Shown here piece after piece: positions 1 through 12,500 of a stretch of DNA of 64,000 nt (the stretch's first letter is position 1; each line of letters begins with the position of its first letter). The notes beneath the pieces were generated by a model. The model was not told the origin of the DNA, did no database searches, and was given only the letters and a program-made list of their open reading frames with translations. This DNA comes from Perkinsus chesapeaki (lineage: Eukaryota; Perkinsozoa; Perkinsida; Perkinsidae), in assembly GCA_013115145.1 (NCBI GenBank), contig JAAPAO010000083.1:23035-87034 (forward strand), in the 5' to 3' direction. The position numbers were made by a program, and so were the translations under genes.

Positions 1-3000
1 ATAGCAGTGTAATTTAGAGAGGAAATTTCATATAAGTGAGATTCGTACGTAATTTCCGCAATTCTGAAATATCTATTAATCACGTCACCTTTCAACACAT
101 CAAGGTTAATACGACCTCTGTGTTGTTTAGCTTCCATCACGTTTGGGAGAAGCCTCGGCTGTCCAAGAGTCAGAAGAAGAGAGCTCAGAAGGACGACTCG
201 ACAGACACGCCCGAATCAAGTGCTGAAAGTAGTAGACTTGCTATCCTTGTGTTCGGGGCTCGCTGGAGTATCTAGCTTTAGTCGCCTACGGGCAAGAGAA
301 ATCCTTGGAATTTTCTCCGTAGTTCCTGCAGAGCCATTCGGCTTGGTGGCTGAACTGAACAAGGCAGAGAGATAGTTAAGGTTTTCATTGATATTTGGCT
401 TTATGATCCACCCTGAGTTGGCGTATTATGTTGTTCGGTATCAGGCACTAGTGAGGAGCCATCGAGGAGTGGATGGTCAGCTAAGAAGAAGAAGGTTGTT
501 GGCGAACAGTTGAAGCTTAATAAGGTTTTGGATGGGTAATAGGGCGCTTGAGGGAAAAGGTGGGAATACGTGTAGAGATGTGTTGCTAGTGGGGATATTT
601 AATAGTGAATTGTGTTCATCGTGGAGGACACTCGGGGTTCATCACTTAGGGGTCCATCTCTATCTCGCGGTCTCTATGTGAAACCGAGTAGTCGACTCGG
701 TTGGGGATTTTTGCAACAGATAAAGAGCAAGTATAAAAATGTGTAAATAGCGTCGAGCTGATCATCCCAGCTCCGGTAGACACACTTAGAGTTCTATCTC
801 TACGGGAAAGATTCATGCCCAACGTTATTTGGGAAGTATGCCATGGGCGACGAGGCCGAGTAGTCGAGAAAATCTAAAGGAAAGGTCGCAAGAGATGAAG
901 AGCAAGTTTTGAAAATGTGTAAATAGCGTAGTGCTGATCATCCCAGCTCCGGTAGACCTTTGTATTGTGTAGTGGTAGTACTGTTTTCGACTGAGATGAT
1001 GGTAGCGAATGTTCATATTTGGTATCTTTAGGTTAAACCTGTATGATATCTTGAAGGTCAATCCGACTGCTACACAGGATCAAATTAAGAAGTCATACAG
1101 ACGTAATAGTGACTGTTGATATAGTTTTGTGGCACGTGAATATTTGTGGGTAGGTCTCGTTCTCGAGCATCATCCTGATAAGCAAAAGGGCAGTGCGAAG
1201 GAGGAAGAAGAAAAGCTAACATTCTTAAGAATACAGGTATCTTTAGGTTAAGCATGCAAGATGCAAAGTAGCTCTGTTTTATCAGGAAGCCTTTGAGGTG
1301 CTATCGGATGAGCGTCGTCGCAAGCAATATGATTCATCTCTGCCGTTCGACGAGACCGTTCCCACTGAACTCGAAGAAGATGAAGATTTTTTTGAGGTTG
1401 GAATGGGCCGGTTTGGTAATTTAAAAATAATAGAAAATTTAAACAAGGGATTTACTGACCGAGGCGACCGGAGCCTAATGGTAGAACGCCTGCATCTACA
1501 CTTGAGCTGCCCGTGGGGCTCCCGTGGGGCTTCGATGGGTTGGGAATTCTGATCGTCTGTCTTCTTCTTTTGATAAACGGCAACTTCAAGAAGAGTAATG
1601 CATCGAGTATTCGGAAGCTGGAGTAAAAACTCGTAGGTGGTATGAGATGCTCCGCTGAAAGATGAACGGTGTTAAAACGGGTAAATAGGATATTGTGTTC
1701 GGGAACAATGATATATAAATAACTCTTAATAGTATTATAGTACTAGAAACATTGCGGTGTGAACCACCAATGAATCGCGGAAGAGAGTAACTGAATGAAA
1801 AGAATTTAACAACTAACCGACTCAGTTACTCAGTTTAACTGAGTAATTGAATAGAGGAAGTGCGGAGGACTTTTACAAACGTAAGAGAAATTTGGATGGA
1901 AGCCTATGCACCTTTATGGGTGTACACATTAGTTTTTTATTCAAGTAGTAAATTCTACAAGTGTTGCTGATTTACAAGCTCTGATTAGCAGTGCTTGCGG
2001 AAATCTCGGATGCCACTTCTTCGTGTAGAAGTCGATAGGAACGGGAAATGACGTGTTAATAGAGCTATGTTGTAATCGATCACGTAATCGAATTGCAGGT
2101 ATTCGGTCCAGTGTTCGATGCTAATGCTAGATGGAGCAATCGTCGACCAGTGCCGAGCTTGGGGAATGATACTACCGACCTCAATAAGGTAACCATAAGG
2201 AATCTTTCGGGTGCGCATTGGGAATCTTTCGGGTAACCATAAGGAATCTTTCGGGTGCGCATTGGGAATCTTTCGGGTGAGCATTGGGAGTCTTTCGGGT
2301 GAGCATTGGGAATCTTTCGGATGCGCATTGGGAATCTTTCGGATGCGTATTAGGAATCTTCTGGGTGCGGTGGCTGGAGTAGGTTAGCTTATTACGAGAT
2401 GTTACGCAAAGCGTATACCTGTCGGGATATAGAAGTTATATTAATGGGCGCGCGGTCATTCAGGTTAAGCGATTTTATCATTTCTGGATGAACTTTGATT
2501 CATGGAGGGATTTCTCGCAACATGATGAGTATGATGTAGCAGACGCTAGCTGCCGAGAAGAGAGACGGTGGGTTGAAAGGCAGAATCAGAGGGTAGCATG
2601 TCAACCTGCTTTGCATCTTGCATGCTCCAACCTCAGATACGTCGTAAGTATGAAACTGCTGAAGCGTCAAGGATTAGGAAACTAGTGGAGTCTGCTATGC
2701 AGTAGGTTAATGGACATCTATGCGAATATTCATACCACTCTTCACTTCGATCACATCGTGACTTATACTGTTCTAACCGGTCCGCGTACGTTAACATCAT
2801 CATGCTTGTAAAGCATTGAAGAAAATGAATAATATTGTTATCGGCAAGAATGTGATTCGCTCCATGCAACGGGCGAATAGAGACATCCACATAAGAGCAC
2901 TACTGCTGCTGCTGTCTGTCGGTGAGATTGAGATAGTAGAGAATATGATATGAGTCATTCAGTACAGGTTTACTTACTACTACTATAATAGCCTTTTGAC

Positions 3001-6000
3001 AGTATAATAACTTGATTATTGTTATTCAAGTAATTGACAATATAACATTGCTATCTTCGTGTAGGTTGGATCCTAGATTGATACGGGAGAAGGAGGATGA
3101 GCGTCGAGTGAAGGAGCTTCAACAGAGGGAAAAGGAAGAGATTAGGAAAAGGAAAGAAGAGTAAGAATCATTCGCAGTTCATCGCCTTAGCCCAAAGCCC
3201 CTGAGTTACTGTGTCACTTCAGTGCGACATAATTTAGTTTAGGTGGACTTAGATTGCAGGTAGTGGTTTCGGATTGGTTCGGAATTGTTCTCCAACGGAA
3301 AATATGAAATTTTCGTTAGTTTGTCGTCTTTTGGGAAAGGCTGCTTTCACTATGGAATTTCGCTCGTTTTTGTTGTGGGGAGAACACAGTCTTTTCCTAA
3401 TAATATATGGTTATTAGTATTATATAATTAGAGTATTAGTATTATATACTTAGAGTATCAGAAGTGGTGGGGTTTACCTACAGTCAGGTGCATTTCAATG
3501 TTTTGGCGTATTTATAATTTTTTATTTTAGGGAGGAAGAAGCTGCGAGGAAACGGAAGATAGCTGAAGAAGAGGAAGCTGAACGACGGAAAGAAGAGGAG
3601 AAAAAACGGGAAAAAGAGGAACGCGAGCGTCTCAAGAAGATACGACAGGTATGCGTCGCTTCTTGGCCGGCATTGGTTCGTGGTTCCGGCGGAGGCGGTG
3701 GATCAGTTGTGCGATTTTGGTGTCTTCTTAGAACGTCCGTGGTACTTACAGGAGCAGATGTGATGTTGTGGATCAGGAGACACTTAAAAAGGTAAGGGAG
3801 AGGATACGCTTCAATGCTGTTCGATCTGTTTTGGTGGCAGAAATTTGCATTGTGATGAGAGGGAGCGAGGAGTTCAGATAGCAATGGTTAGATATAATTG
3901 TGAAGGATCAGAAATAGCGCAGGTTCAATGCAACAAAGTTACTAGATGAGTACTAGCGTAGTAGCATGCGCGGCGTCCCTTATGATGGTACAATATTTAC
4001 CAAAGTCGATACTTTTCGAATATTTACCAGACAGGATAAGAATTATTATTTATTCAAGAAGAGCCATGAATTGAACCTGGGTTAATCGATTTACAGTTAG
4101 TCGCTCTACCGTTGGACCATTTTGACTGCTCCTCAGTTGCTTTTGGAGCTCAAACCGGCCCAATTGGAGAAGTTCGCGTTGAAGACCGAAACGTTCTCTC
4201 AGGACAGCAGCAAATTGAAGGCTATGTAAGTTTTAGCGGAGCGAAGCGATTTTTGTATTCCCTTTTTAGGTTTGATTCTGCCCTTGATCACATTTTGCAA
4301 GCTAAAAAGAAGAGCGTGAAGCATGTTGCAAGTGCAGCGAAAACTAATAAGCATAGTAAGTTTAATTGAAGGGAATTCTGAGCGATGAAGGAGAAGAATT
4401 AATGCGACGGCTTAAGCTGGGAAATTTTTGAGTGCGGGTGGGGTAATGAAGAATATATGGGAATGTTGAGGTTGCCCAGAGATTTTGGAGGGTTTCTCCA
4501 TTCATTACTTTATACCACTTGACCATCTTTCTGTAAAATAAATAAGGATGTGTATTGATGTTTATTTTATATCTTAATTGTTCGTTTTGATTTCTAGATG
4601 TAGATTTAGAGGTGAAGCTAATTGAAGTGATAAGTATGCGAACCTTCCAAAAACCTTCCTCTCCGGGGCTATTATCCTGACCATCGAGCTGGTGATTCGG
4701 GAGCTGGTTAGGGTTAGCCGAACTTCGTTGATGCGAGGAAGAGTAGAACCCGCTTGTCTGACATAGACCGACGAACCTTTCATTTTTGGGATTATGGTTT
4801 TTCCATAGATGGATGTTATTTTACTTGTTTATTTCTCCAGGTTCGGCCGGTGCCCCTTGGTCACTTGATGAGGTTCATATGCTAGCTAAAGGACAGCAAA
4901 AATATAAAGTTGGATATGCCGGAAGATGGAGGGCAATCGCACAGTTCTTGCAGAGTGCTGGATTTGATAGGACTGCTGATGAGGTGAGACAAAGGGGACT
5001 ACTGTGTGGGAGATGGGACAGGAAGGAAGTTTTTATTGTGGTTCGAGAGGGAGAATGGAGCGCTTTCATTTCTGGAAGATGCTACGGTCGGGTATAACCA
5101 TGTTGAGCCTGCTTTATATGGTTCGGAGGAGCTTTAATGTTGAGATCGAATTAGACTTTGCAAAATCTCAACTAGCATCGGCCGAGTATGGGACAGCGCG
5201 AATGCCTCCCCGAACAACGTGGTGGCTTCTTGATTAGGTTATCGCCCAGACAAGACTCATGGCCACGCCGGAGTATTTGAAGAATCAAAAAACTGATGAA
5301 AAGCAAGTAGAAGAGGAGCAACAAACAGAGGTGGGAGTCGCCTTAGACGGATTCCGTTTTTGAGAATTTTAAATCTTCGGATTTCTCACCAACCCCATCG
5401 AATCTTATCACGACTCATATGCCAGTAGAATGCCACTCTCAAGAGCTCCCGATCGCCGTGCGTTTCACGGAAATATTCGCCCTTTGGGAAAATTGATCCA
5501 AAAAAGCGTTTTTTCTTGTGACACCTTGCACGCTTTTAGCGAGGAACAATGGTGAATATTTGGTAACATTCGTGGCTGCATTTTCAGTGATATATGTTGC
5601 ATTTTAGTAAAAATGGGACAAAATTTGTGAAAAAAAGTGAAGAAGGAATAGACGGTGGAGGCTATGGGATAGATGACACTAGTTTGTTACGAGAATGGGG
5701 AACGTTAGGATGCATAAGCCTTCTTGAGCGCCAATTTGTTGGAGTGAAATCTCAAGTTTTTCCGAGAGTTTGTCGCCCCCCTCGGATCGACTAATGGCCT
5801 TGTTTTCCGAGTATGTGTGTTCATACCGGACTTCTCTAAATTAACCTAACTTTTTTTAGAAGGCACCCTCTTCTCCACCTACCCCTCCGCCGGCTCCTGT
5901 AGCTGCTGAGCGCAAGGTGGAGCCAGCCAGTTCACCGGAAGACTGGACACCTGCGCAACAGAAGGTAACTTGTTCAACAGCATTATTCATTGTTGATAAG

Positions 6001-6788
6001 TTGTGGAAATCTCCTTACACACTTTGAAAAGTATAACATTAGCCGCTTTGAAATTTCTCAGTGTATTTTTATGATAGCAATATCAATTGCCGTGCGATGT
6101 GGACAGTTTTTTAAATGTACTTTTGGGTGTAAAATTGATGAGTAGGAATTGCGGCGCTGCCGGCTTGATGAACGCAGTGGGGAGGGAGAGTCACGTGTTA
6201 TGTAATGAAGTACCGAGAGCGTACTATCAATGATCCACGCGAACTGCATAACGCAATTATCGGATACGTTACCTTGTTGAGGAGCAAACGTATTACTCAT
6301 CACGGTGACAAATCTATAGGGAGTGATGGGATAGAGACAAGCTCGAGAGCGTTCAGAATCTTCTTGGGTATCTCAGTACGTTCTGTTCCCCGCATAATCT
6401 TCATACGTGCCAGGATTATACCTTTGTGGCATCGATTCCCCGATTTCGTGTAGCCGTCGAATTTGTGTGTTCATGTCAGGCTTTAGAGAAGGGATTGGCG
6501 ACTCATCCAGCATCATTAGGAGCTAATGAGAGATGGAAGAGGATCGCTGATGATGTAAGTTGTATAGGCGAAATGGGGGCGAATAAACTCAACAGGGGTT
6601 TGCTGGAATCTTAGAACCTTGAAGAGGTACAGGTGATTGGAATCAGCTTGCTTACCGAAAGCGAATAATATCAGCACTAATTGATTAGTAGCAACTCTTC
6701 TTCGTTTTAGGTGCCTGGCAAGACCAAGAAAGAATGTGTTGCCCGATTCAAGTACATCCGAGAGCTGGTTGCCAAGGGCCAGGCATGA
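1..6788 (+). CDS. DNAJC2: Zuotin/DNAJC2-like ribosome-associated J-domain protein with two SANT domains, multi-exon
   Basis: Role from the family: a J-domain co-chaperone that sits on the ribosome exit region and stimulates Hsp70. Exons read by hand: 1032-1102 and 1154-1236 give the J domain, with YDILKVNPTATQDQ and the HPDK motif; 1286-1396 gives EAFEVLSDERRRKQYD; 2464-2592 gives FYHFWMNFDSWRDFS followed by REERRWVERQNQR, the zuotin-homology signature; 3065-3160 and 3531-3648 give the highly charged middle; then 4137-4225, 4270-4355, 4841-4983 (first SANT, APWSLDEVHMLAKG), 5238-5330, 5861-5964, 6480-6554 and 6711-6788 (second SANT, ending FKYIRELVAKGQA then TGA). The splice phases I checked fit. 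A lysine-rich exon near 129-220 may belong to it. The true start was not found and may lie left of the window. Confidence 0.88.
722..957. repeat. Diverged ~58-bp direct repeat (722-780 and 899-957)
   Basis: Both copies carry AAGAGCAAGT, then AAATGTGTAAATAGCGT, then GCTGATCATCCCAGCTCCG. They lie in the 5' intron region of the J-protein gene, 177 bp apart, with diverged sequence between them. It looks like a local tandem duplication. Confidence 0.7.
2190..2370. repeat. Minisatellite of ~21-bp units in an intron
   Basis: About eight imperfect units built on GGAATCTTTCGGGTGCGCATT, with variants AACCATA and GAGCATT in the tail. It sits in the long intron between exons ending 1396 and starting 2464 of the J-protein gene. 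Open frames across it on the minus strand are repeat artefacts. Confidence 0.85.
4062..4124 (-). ncRNA. tRNA-like fragment (D-arm to T-arm), probably not functional
   Basis: On the minus strand, TGGTCCAACGGTAGAGCG resembles a D-arm, CTGTAAA an anticodon loop and CCAGGTTCAATTCATGG a T-arm with four of five pairs. The 5' acceptor strand does not pair with the 3' side, so this is a decayed or partial tRNA. It lies at the 3' end of an intron of the plus-strand J-protein gene. Confidence 0.4.
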
Positions 6789-7312
6789 GGTCGGCAGCCG
6801 CAGCTTAATGAGCCACTGTCAATGTTCCTCACCCCAACGTCTGTTAATAGTTTTCTATCCTGTTGCATTGAAAGAACTGAGTTAAGTTAGCTACGTGTTG
6901 AGGAAAAGTCGGTATGAGTTATAACGATCGTCGTCCTACGTTATATTTTCGATTGTTTTTTTTCAATACGAAGTGAACTTGTGAGTGTGCGATGATTCAG
7001 TCCATCATCGCCTGTGTATGGTAGCTCTTCAACTCCCGTTGAACTCGGGAGTATTTTCGAACCGGTTCCCTTTTAACATAATAAGTAATGCTTTATTTGT
7101 GCGCTTGAGCTTTAACCCCTTTGCATAAGAATATGCTTCATTATACTTTTTTCTAATATTCCTTTAATTTGTTAATTTAGTTTAATAATCTTTTTCGTCT
7201 GTTGGACTGTCTGAGAGGTTTAGTTGTTTATGCCGAGTTGCACACTGGTCAACTTTTACTAACTCATCAAAGCCAACATACACAAAACTTGAAATGTCAG
7301 TTTTCTCGTTTT
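6789..7312. other. Intergenic spacer between DNAJC2-like and ATP23 genes
   Basis: AT-rich sequence between two plus-strand genes. No open frame with coding character was seen. It should hold the 3' UTR of the first gene and the promoter or 5' UTR of the second. Confidence 0.6.
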
Positions 7313-8591
7313 ATGTGGCGGCCATCTTATGCGCCTGCGTATGATTCTGTATCGACCTCATCTGTGAGTGGTGATATTGAAGTGCATCCTGATCAGAGCA
7401 GATGTGATCCAAACCTCTCTTGGTTCGATCGACGGAAGTGCGAGGCCTTCAGCAAGAGGGCATTTGGGTAGGCATTGTTTTTGGATTAGCATCTCCGTTA
7501 ACCGCTCATCAACTTTAATTAACCTCCGTTAACCTATCATCTTTCTCTATCCAGAGGAAGATGATTTTTTCTTCATTACTCACCCGAGCCCCTCCTCCCG
7601 AGCGGTCGGGTGCAGAAAACCGAAATTGAAACCCGAAACCCGCGACCCGGAGGCCCGGTAGATATTCCAAAGCCGTGGTACTCAGCGCTTAGCCGGTCAG
7701 GCGAGTGGCGAGTATTTTACCGCGAGCAATAAACGTGTTTACTTCACGTTTCAAATAATCCTCTTTAGATGGTGGAAGGTCGATATCCTCTTGAATGCCC
7801 TCTCGGCCATGAATGCTCCAGTCGATCTCATCTGCGTAAGATGTCCCACAAACATAACGCACAGTACTTCATTGAGTGCCGTTAGGAAGCTGATGGTCTC
7901 CAATTAGGTGCTGGGTATTCACCTTCTAATAACGCAGTATGGATGTGTGCCAATCACTTCTGGAATCCTTTCCAGTTTCGCCGAATCTTGGCGCATGAGC
8001 TCGTTCATGCCTTCGACTTTGCCCGGGCTAAAATTGATACTGATAACGTTGACCATGTGGCGTGCACTGAAATACGGGCTGCTAATTTGAGTGGAGAATG
8101 CGAGGTGAGTCAAATGGGTAATCCGATACAAGGATACCCTTCGTTTGCTACAGCAATTTTTTTCAGCTCTGGACGAAATGGACCGAATACATAGGCGAAG
8201 ATCCCTTAGGTAAGCTCTTGTTCTCCTCTGGGTTGAAGTTCCTGAACGCAGCATACAAGTTGCTGGTGTGGGTGCAGTACTTTCAAAATATTCACTTTCA
8301 CCTCCAATTAGCAATACGGACTTAATCAACTACATTCATATAAGTCACGGTTTCTGGTCTCACGAGGGTTAGCAGGTAACCATATGTGGTCGAGGAAGCA
8401 GCGTTGCGTGAAAGACGCTGCATTACGTTCACTGAGCGCTCACGGGCGGAGCGAAAAAGAGTCGCGTGACAGCATTGAAAGGGTAGGAAGGGAATTGTGT
8501 TATTTTAGCACGCATGCGCACGTAGGTTTGGTCCCGATGCAGCAAGGATCATTGGCCATTCACAACTGATCCACAATTCGACACCAGGTAG
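7313..8591 (+). CDS. ATP23: ATP23-type mitochondrial inner-membrane metalloprotease, six exons
   Basis: Known role of the family: processing of the Atp6 precursor and assembly of the F1Fo ATP synthase in the mitochondrial intermembrane space. Exons: 7313-7467 (start ATG, MWRPSYAP), 7769-7835, 7886-8104, 8167-8209, 8376-8482 and 8526-8591 (TAG stop). Every junction is GT-AG and phases agree. The zinc protease motif is H-E-L-V-H-A-F-D in exon 3 (near 7995), followed by the family signature ACTEIRAANLSGEC. The C-terminal exon reads RCSKDHWPF, matching the conserved CFxDHxPF region. The intron at 7836-7885 removes what would be an in-frame break. Length and order of motifs fit the family; no separate transit peptide is obvious. 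Confidence 0.92.
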
Positions 8592-9600
8592 TATTAAAGA
8601 AGTACTAGGTTAAGACTTAGAAGCTCTGAATTTGTCAAGTGCTCTTATTCTAGGTTAGATGACATTCTGTCGCCAATGGCGTGTATAATAATATCAGACT
8701 CGTTATTGATATGAATACTATTTACTAAATAGTGAAGCTCGAATTTCTTGCTTGTAATCTTTTTTTAATTTCACCTGCGCTCAACCCAGGAGCAATACCG
8801 TCTTGGGAGATATCTCACCGTTAGGTACCGAGATCCACCGATGATAGATAGAAACTCTCAGAAGATGAGATGATCATATTCGGGCAACCGGAAGATAACG
8901 ATTTCTTGTACTGTTCCTAGACCCGTTTCTGCACTACACTAAACCAGTTATGCTTGTCAATATATCTATCTTGAGCGGAGAGAGATGGGGGCCCATATTG
9001 CATTTTAAACACAAATTACAAGTGTCTAAAAGCCTAGTCGAGCGCGAGACAGTGACCGTCGACTCAACTATACTGTAAGGACATGTAGTATTAGTAATAC
9101 TACATGTCCTAACAGTAGTATAGTTGAGCAGGCAATTAGTAATTGCCAATTACTTACTACCTACAATCTCATTTCGGCGAATCTCGAAGTCCGCGAGGGG
9201 CCTACCGACACAGTTCCATCTGACTGCTAGACAGTGTCTAGCTGGAGATGGGCATTTAAGAAGCTTGCGAAGGGTAGGCGGACTCGTATTGATAAGGCTT
9301 ATCCCCTAGGGGGATAAGCCTATCAACTTAGAGCTTGCTTAATAAGCGGTTCTGTCATCCCCGAGATAACGAGTACTGCTACCCGAGCGATTCCATTCCA
9401 ATGAAGTTTCTTAGAAAAAGTAACCGCGACCGCATACACTGTATGCCATACAGTGACTGTATTACAGTATTGCGGCTGCCGTAGCCTATTGTGAGAATCG
9501 TGACTTGTGATTCACAAGTAAGACTAGCAAGATTGCGAGAATCTCTCGTGTAACACAAACATCTTTAAGCTAAGCCTAGTGTAGATATGATTGTCTAGTA
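8592..9600. other. Non-coding stretch with several perfect palindromes
   Basis: No gene recognised. It contains the 16-1-16 inverted repeat at 9078-9110 inside an outer 11-bp inverted repeat (9063-9128), an 8-1-8 repeat at 9226-9242, a near-perfect inverted repeat at 9289-9326, 7-1-7 repeats at 9432-9446 and 9448-9462, and one at 9504-9518. Confidence 0.75.
9063..9128. repeat. Nested inverted repeat, 16-bp inner arms with one-base centre
   Basis: The inner arms (9078-9093 and 9095-9110) are perfect reverse complements around a single G. The outer arms CTCAACTATAC and GTATAGTTGAG are also perfect. It would form a strong hairpin. Confidence 0.95.
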
Positions 9601-10045
9601 GTAGACTCAAACTTTGCCGTATATATTTTTTATTCCACAAGTTCTATGCCAATGGGTTATCAATTCATTAACTATAAGTTCGACGAGAGCCAAGTACAGC
9701 AACATCTGGCTCCGGAGCAGCCCGTTGGACTTTTTGATGCTAATGATGATGTCAACAGCTTCCAGCAGAAATTATTATTGGTTCTGCAACCGTTCTGTTC
9801 ATCAAAATGGATTGATGAGTATAAGCTTTAACTTGAAGAGCAAGTTAAAGGAAGCGGTGACACTGTGGTAGTAAATTCGGTTTATTACTCTTTGGCTAAT
9901 GAGCTTATGTGGGAAGGTTACCTCGACTTTCAAAGAAGTTCCTTAGAAAAAGCGACCGCGACCGCATACAGTGACTGTATTACATAATGTAATTTACATT
10001 CTTGTGGCAATACACCTGCCGTAGGCTACGGCCCGTAGCCTATGT
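9395..10045. repeat. Two diverged copies of a palindrome-bearing sequence (9400-9487 and 9935-10043)
   Basis: Both copies run from TTAGAAAAAG through CCGCGACCGCATACA and ATACAGTGACTGTAT to CTGCCGTA and GCCTAT. They differ mainly by inserted inverted duplications: GCATACACTGTATGC (9432-9446) only in the left copy, and AATGTAATTTACATT (9986-10000) and GGCTACGGCCCGTAGCC (10024-10040) only in the right copy. Confidence 0.85.
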
Positions 10046-12500
10046 ATGCGAATATCTCCCCAAACCCAAGGATACTTGTTCGGCTTCGGTATTAGTGGAT
10101 CGCTAACTTAGCGACGCTAAGGAGAGCCTATCCGGGTTGTGCAAATACACCGCCAATCAGGTCACAAATGGGTTCCTCGCTACATGCCTGGGAGAAATGT
10201 TCTGCAGATTTGGATCCGGGGCGCATGATCATTTCGCTCCATCATGGAACGAAGAATATGCAATAAGGTAGTTTCCTCATGAGTGCCTCCTTGTTTAGGA
10301 AAGATTCTTCCAGAGAAAGGATGACCATGGTCTACGCTACACCACAGTACAACAAAGCCATGGAGAGTGTATTTGCGAAGTTTCACAGGGACTCTGTAGG
10401 AAGCTCGAGAGCTATTCCTCTCGGCGGACAGGAATTGCTGCCGCTGTGGTCCTTGAGTATATACGAGATGATGTAGATATATGGATGACTGGCAACTGCA
10501 TGCGATTCATTCCCAGTTATCCGGCATTCGCATGCTGCTTCCTGTCCTGGGTAGGCAGCTATGCTGGCATGGTTCCGGATGTAGCTAATGAGAGTATCAT
10601 TTGCAGTACCATCCTTGATTATATCGGTTCTACTCTTTGGGTTTGTTGTCGAATCATTTCGAATCGTGGTTGCAGAAGGCAGCCGATGGCCGACGGTTAC
10701 GTGTAAGCCACGGGTCACAGTGAGCGCAGTTTAAGCGAACCAGCTCTTCCTAGAAAAAGACAGTCTGGACACAAAGTTGTGTTAATAAGTTTCTCAATAA
10801 TCTGCATGTGTTTTCCGTTGTCATTCAATTCACTGGGTGATTCAGTATCAACTCCTTGTCAGGATTTTTAGTATCAATACAGTCCTGATCGATGGCTGCT
10901 ACTAACCGTTCGTTTGTCTACTTCCGAATACGGAAGCAATCCACTTGACATATAAGGGTTACAAGTACGAGAAGAAGACCCTCAAATAGGTCGGCGTCAT
11001 CCGGCAAGACCTATTGGTACTGCACCACGATGTACCTCAAGCTTAATCGAGTGTGAAAGGTGATATCACGTCCACATCATGATACTCTGCGCGGAAGAGC
11101 TTCTGCAGTGGAGTCACACGTGGCCATGCGACCGATCTTGGACTAGATCGTTTCATCGGCCCGTGAGGAGGTGATTGAGCAGTCGCCACCGACAAGGACG
11201 TTCTCGAATACGATCCATACATCGTAAAAGGGCTGATCCTAACCATATCGCTCCGCTGAGCCGTTTATTTTTCTTTGACCAACCAATCTCAAAAGACCAT
11301 CGCTGAGCCGTAGTACGGCTGCACTGCAGCCGCTGCAGTTCCCGTTTCTCTATTCCTGCCAAGTTCAAGACGGCAACTATCGGTAGACAAGGGTACACTA
11401 CTCTCGCCTAGGACACTGGTGCTCTTGAATCAAGAGCCTTGATCCTGATTTTCCTCGATCATTGATAAAGCAAGTAGTATCAGGAGCCCACGAGGCCTTT
11501 CTCCATATAGACATTCCGGGTACTCCCTTTCTTCATAGAAGTTATGATTGCCCGCGCTTGGCAGGTGAAGTCCCCAATATCCCTTTCAAGTGTCCGTCTG
11601 CGGTATGCCAGCGAGAGCGTACAGAAGCCCATAAAAATTGATAACTCTTCTCCTAGGCGGTTATCGTCGGAACCGTGGTCACCGTGCGCCACGGATATCA
11701 TCTACATCGACGGTCAACCGGTTCTAACCCTAATCGACGAGTATTCTAGATACGCCGACGCATTGGTGCTTAGCGCAGACCTTGCGCGGCAGAGACTACA
11801 GAGGTCATCTTTGCAGGCTTAATGTCTATGTTCGCTAAGGCCGCAATGAATATTATATGCAAAGAACCGTTCTTCATGAACGGACTCGAGTGTCTAGCTG
11901 ATTTTTTCACTTTCTGCGATCCGTCAAACGTTTTAAGGGCTCCTATACACTGACTCATGAGACTTGGGATCCTTCTAAGAGTGACCTCAGAGCATTAGCA
12001 GAGGCGAGCAATGCTCGCCGAGCACCCTTCCCGATTGAATCGGGAAGTACAATGACAATGACAATCCAAATTGGATTGTCTCCTACTAAGAAAACGATGT
12101 GCTTACGAGGATAATATCAATTCGAAAAGAAGTTAGATGCGATTTGAGGGTAACAAAAAATAACCGTTAGAATCGTTACTTTTATCAGATCTAAATGGCT
12201 GTTGCTTCGATGAAGTGAGTTTGCGTGAGCATTTTCTGCTCAAACGAGATTGTACAAGAGAACTTGCCACTGCGGCACACCTTTCTATGTGGAGAAATAT
12301 GCCCCGAGTATTCATATAAGGTGAGATCACCGTGTCTGGTCACTGGAGAGAATCGTGATTCGTATTCAGATGCGTTTTATGCATACCAGAAGTCGACCTA
12401 CTCGAACAACGCGATGTTCATTGCACAACAGGATGGCAAACAGATAACGTCGTGTATTTTACGTATACTTGTAGACATGATGCCGAGCAAGTATTCCTTA
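9600..12500 (+). mobile_element. Degenerate retroelement remnants (gag-like, RT-like and integrase-like pieces)
   Basis: Broken open frames on the plus strand. Near 9646-9831 a piece beginning GYQFINYKFDESQVQQ is gag-like only by position and composition. Near 10440-10500 VVLEYIRDDVDIWMTGN recalls the reverse transcriptase YxDD region, with an odd arginine inserted. Near 11490-11820, in two frames, a histidine/cysteine stretch (HEAFLHIDIPG, later CPRLAGEVPN and CPSAVC) is followed by IIYIDGQPVLTLIDEYSR, which looks like the start of an integrase catalytic core. Frameshifts and stops separate the pieces, and no terminal repeats were recognised. The element class is uncertain. Confidence 0.5.
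12003..12080. repeat. Three consecutive one-base-centre palindromes
   Basis: 8-1-8 at 12003-12019, 10-1-10 at 12027-12047 and 10-1-10 at 12060-12080, all perfect and almost back to back. Confidence 0.95.

Noticed and set aside
2190-2370. Possible CRISPR array
   Set aside because: Units follow each other without unique spacers and lie in an intron of a eukaryotic gene. It is a minisatellite.
4062-4124. Complete functional tRNA gene
   Set aside because: The acceptor stem does not pair and the anticodon stem is imperfect; kept only as a tRNA-like fragment.
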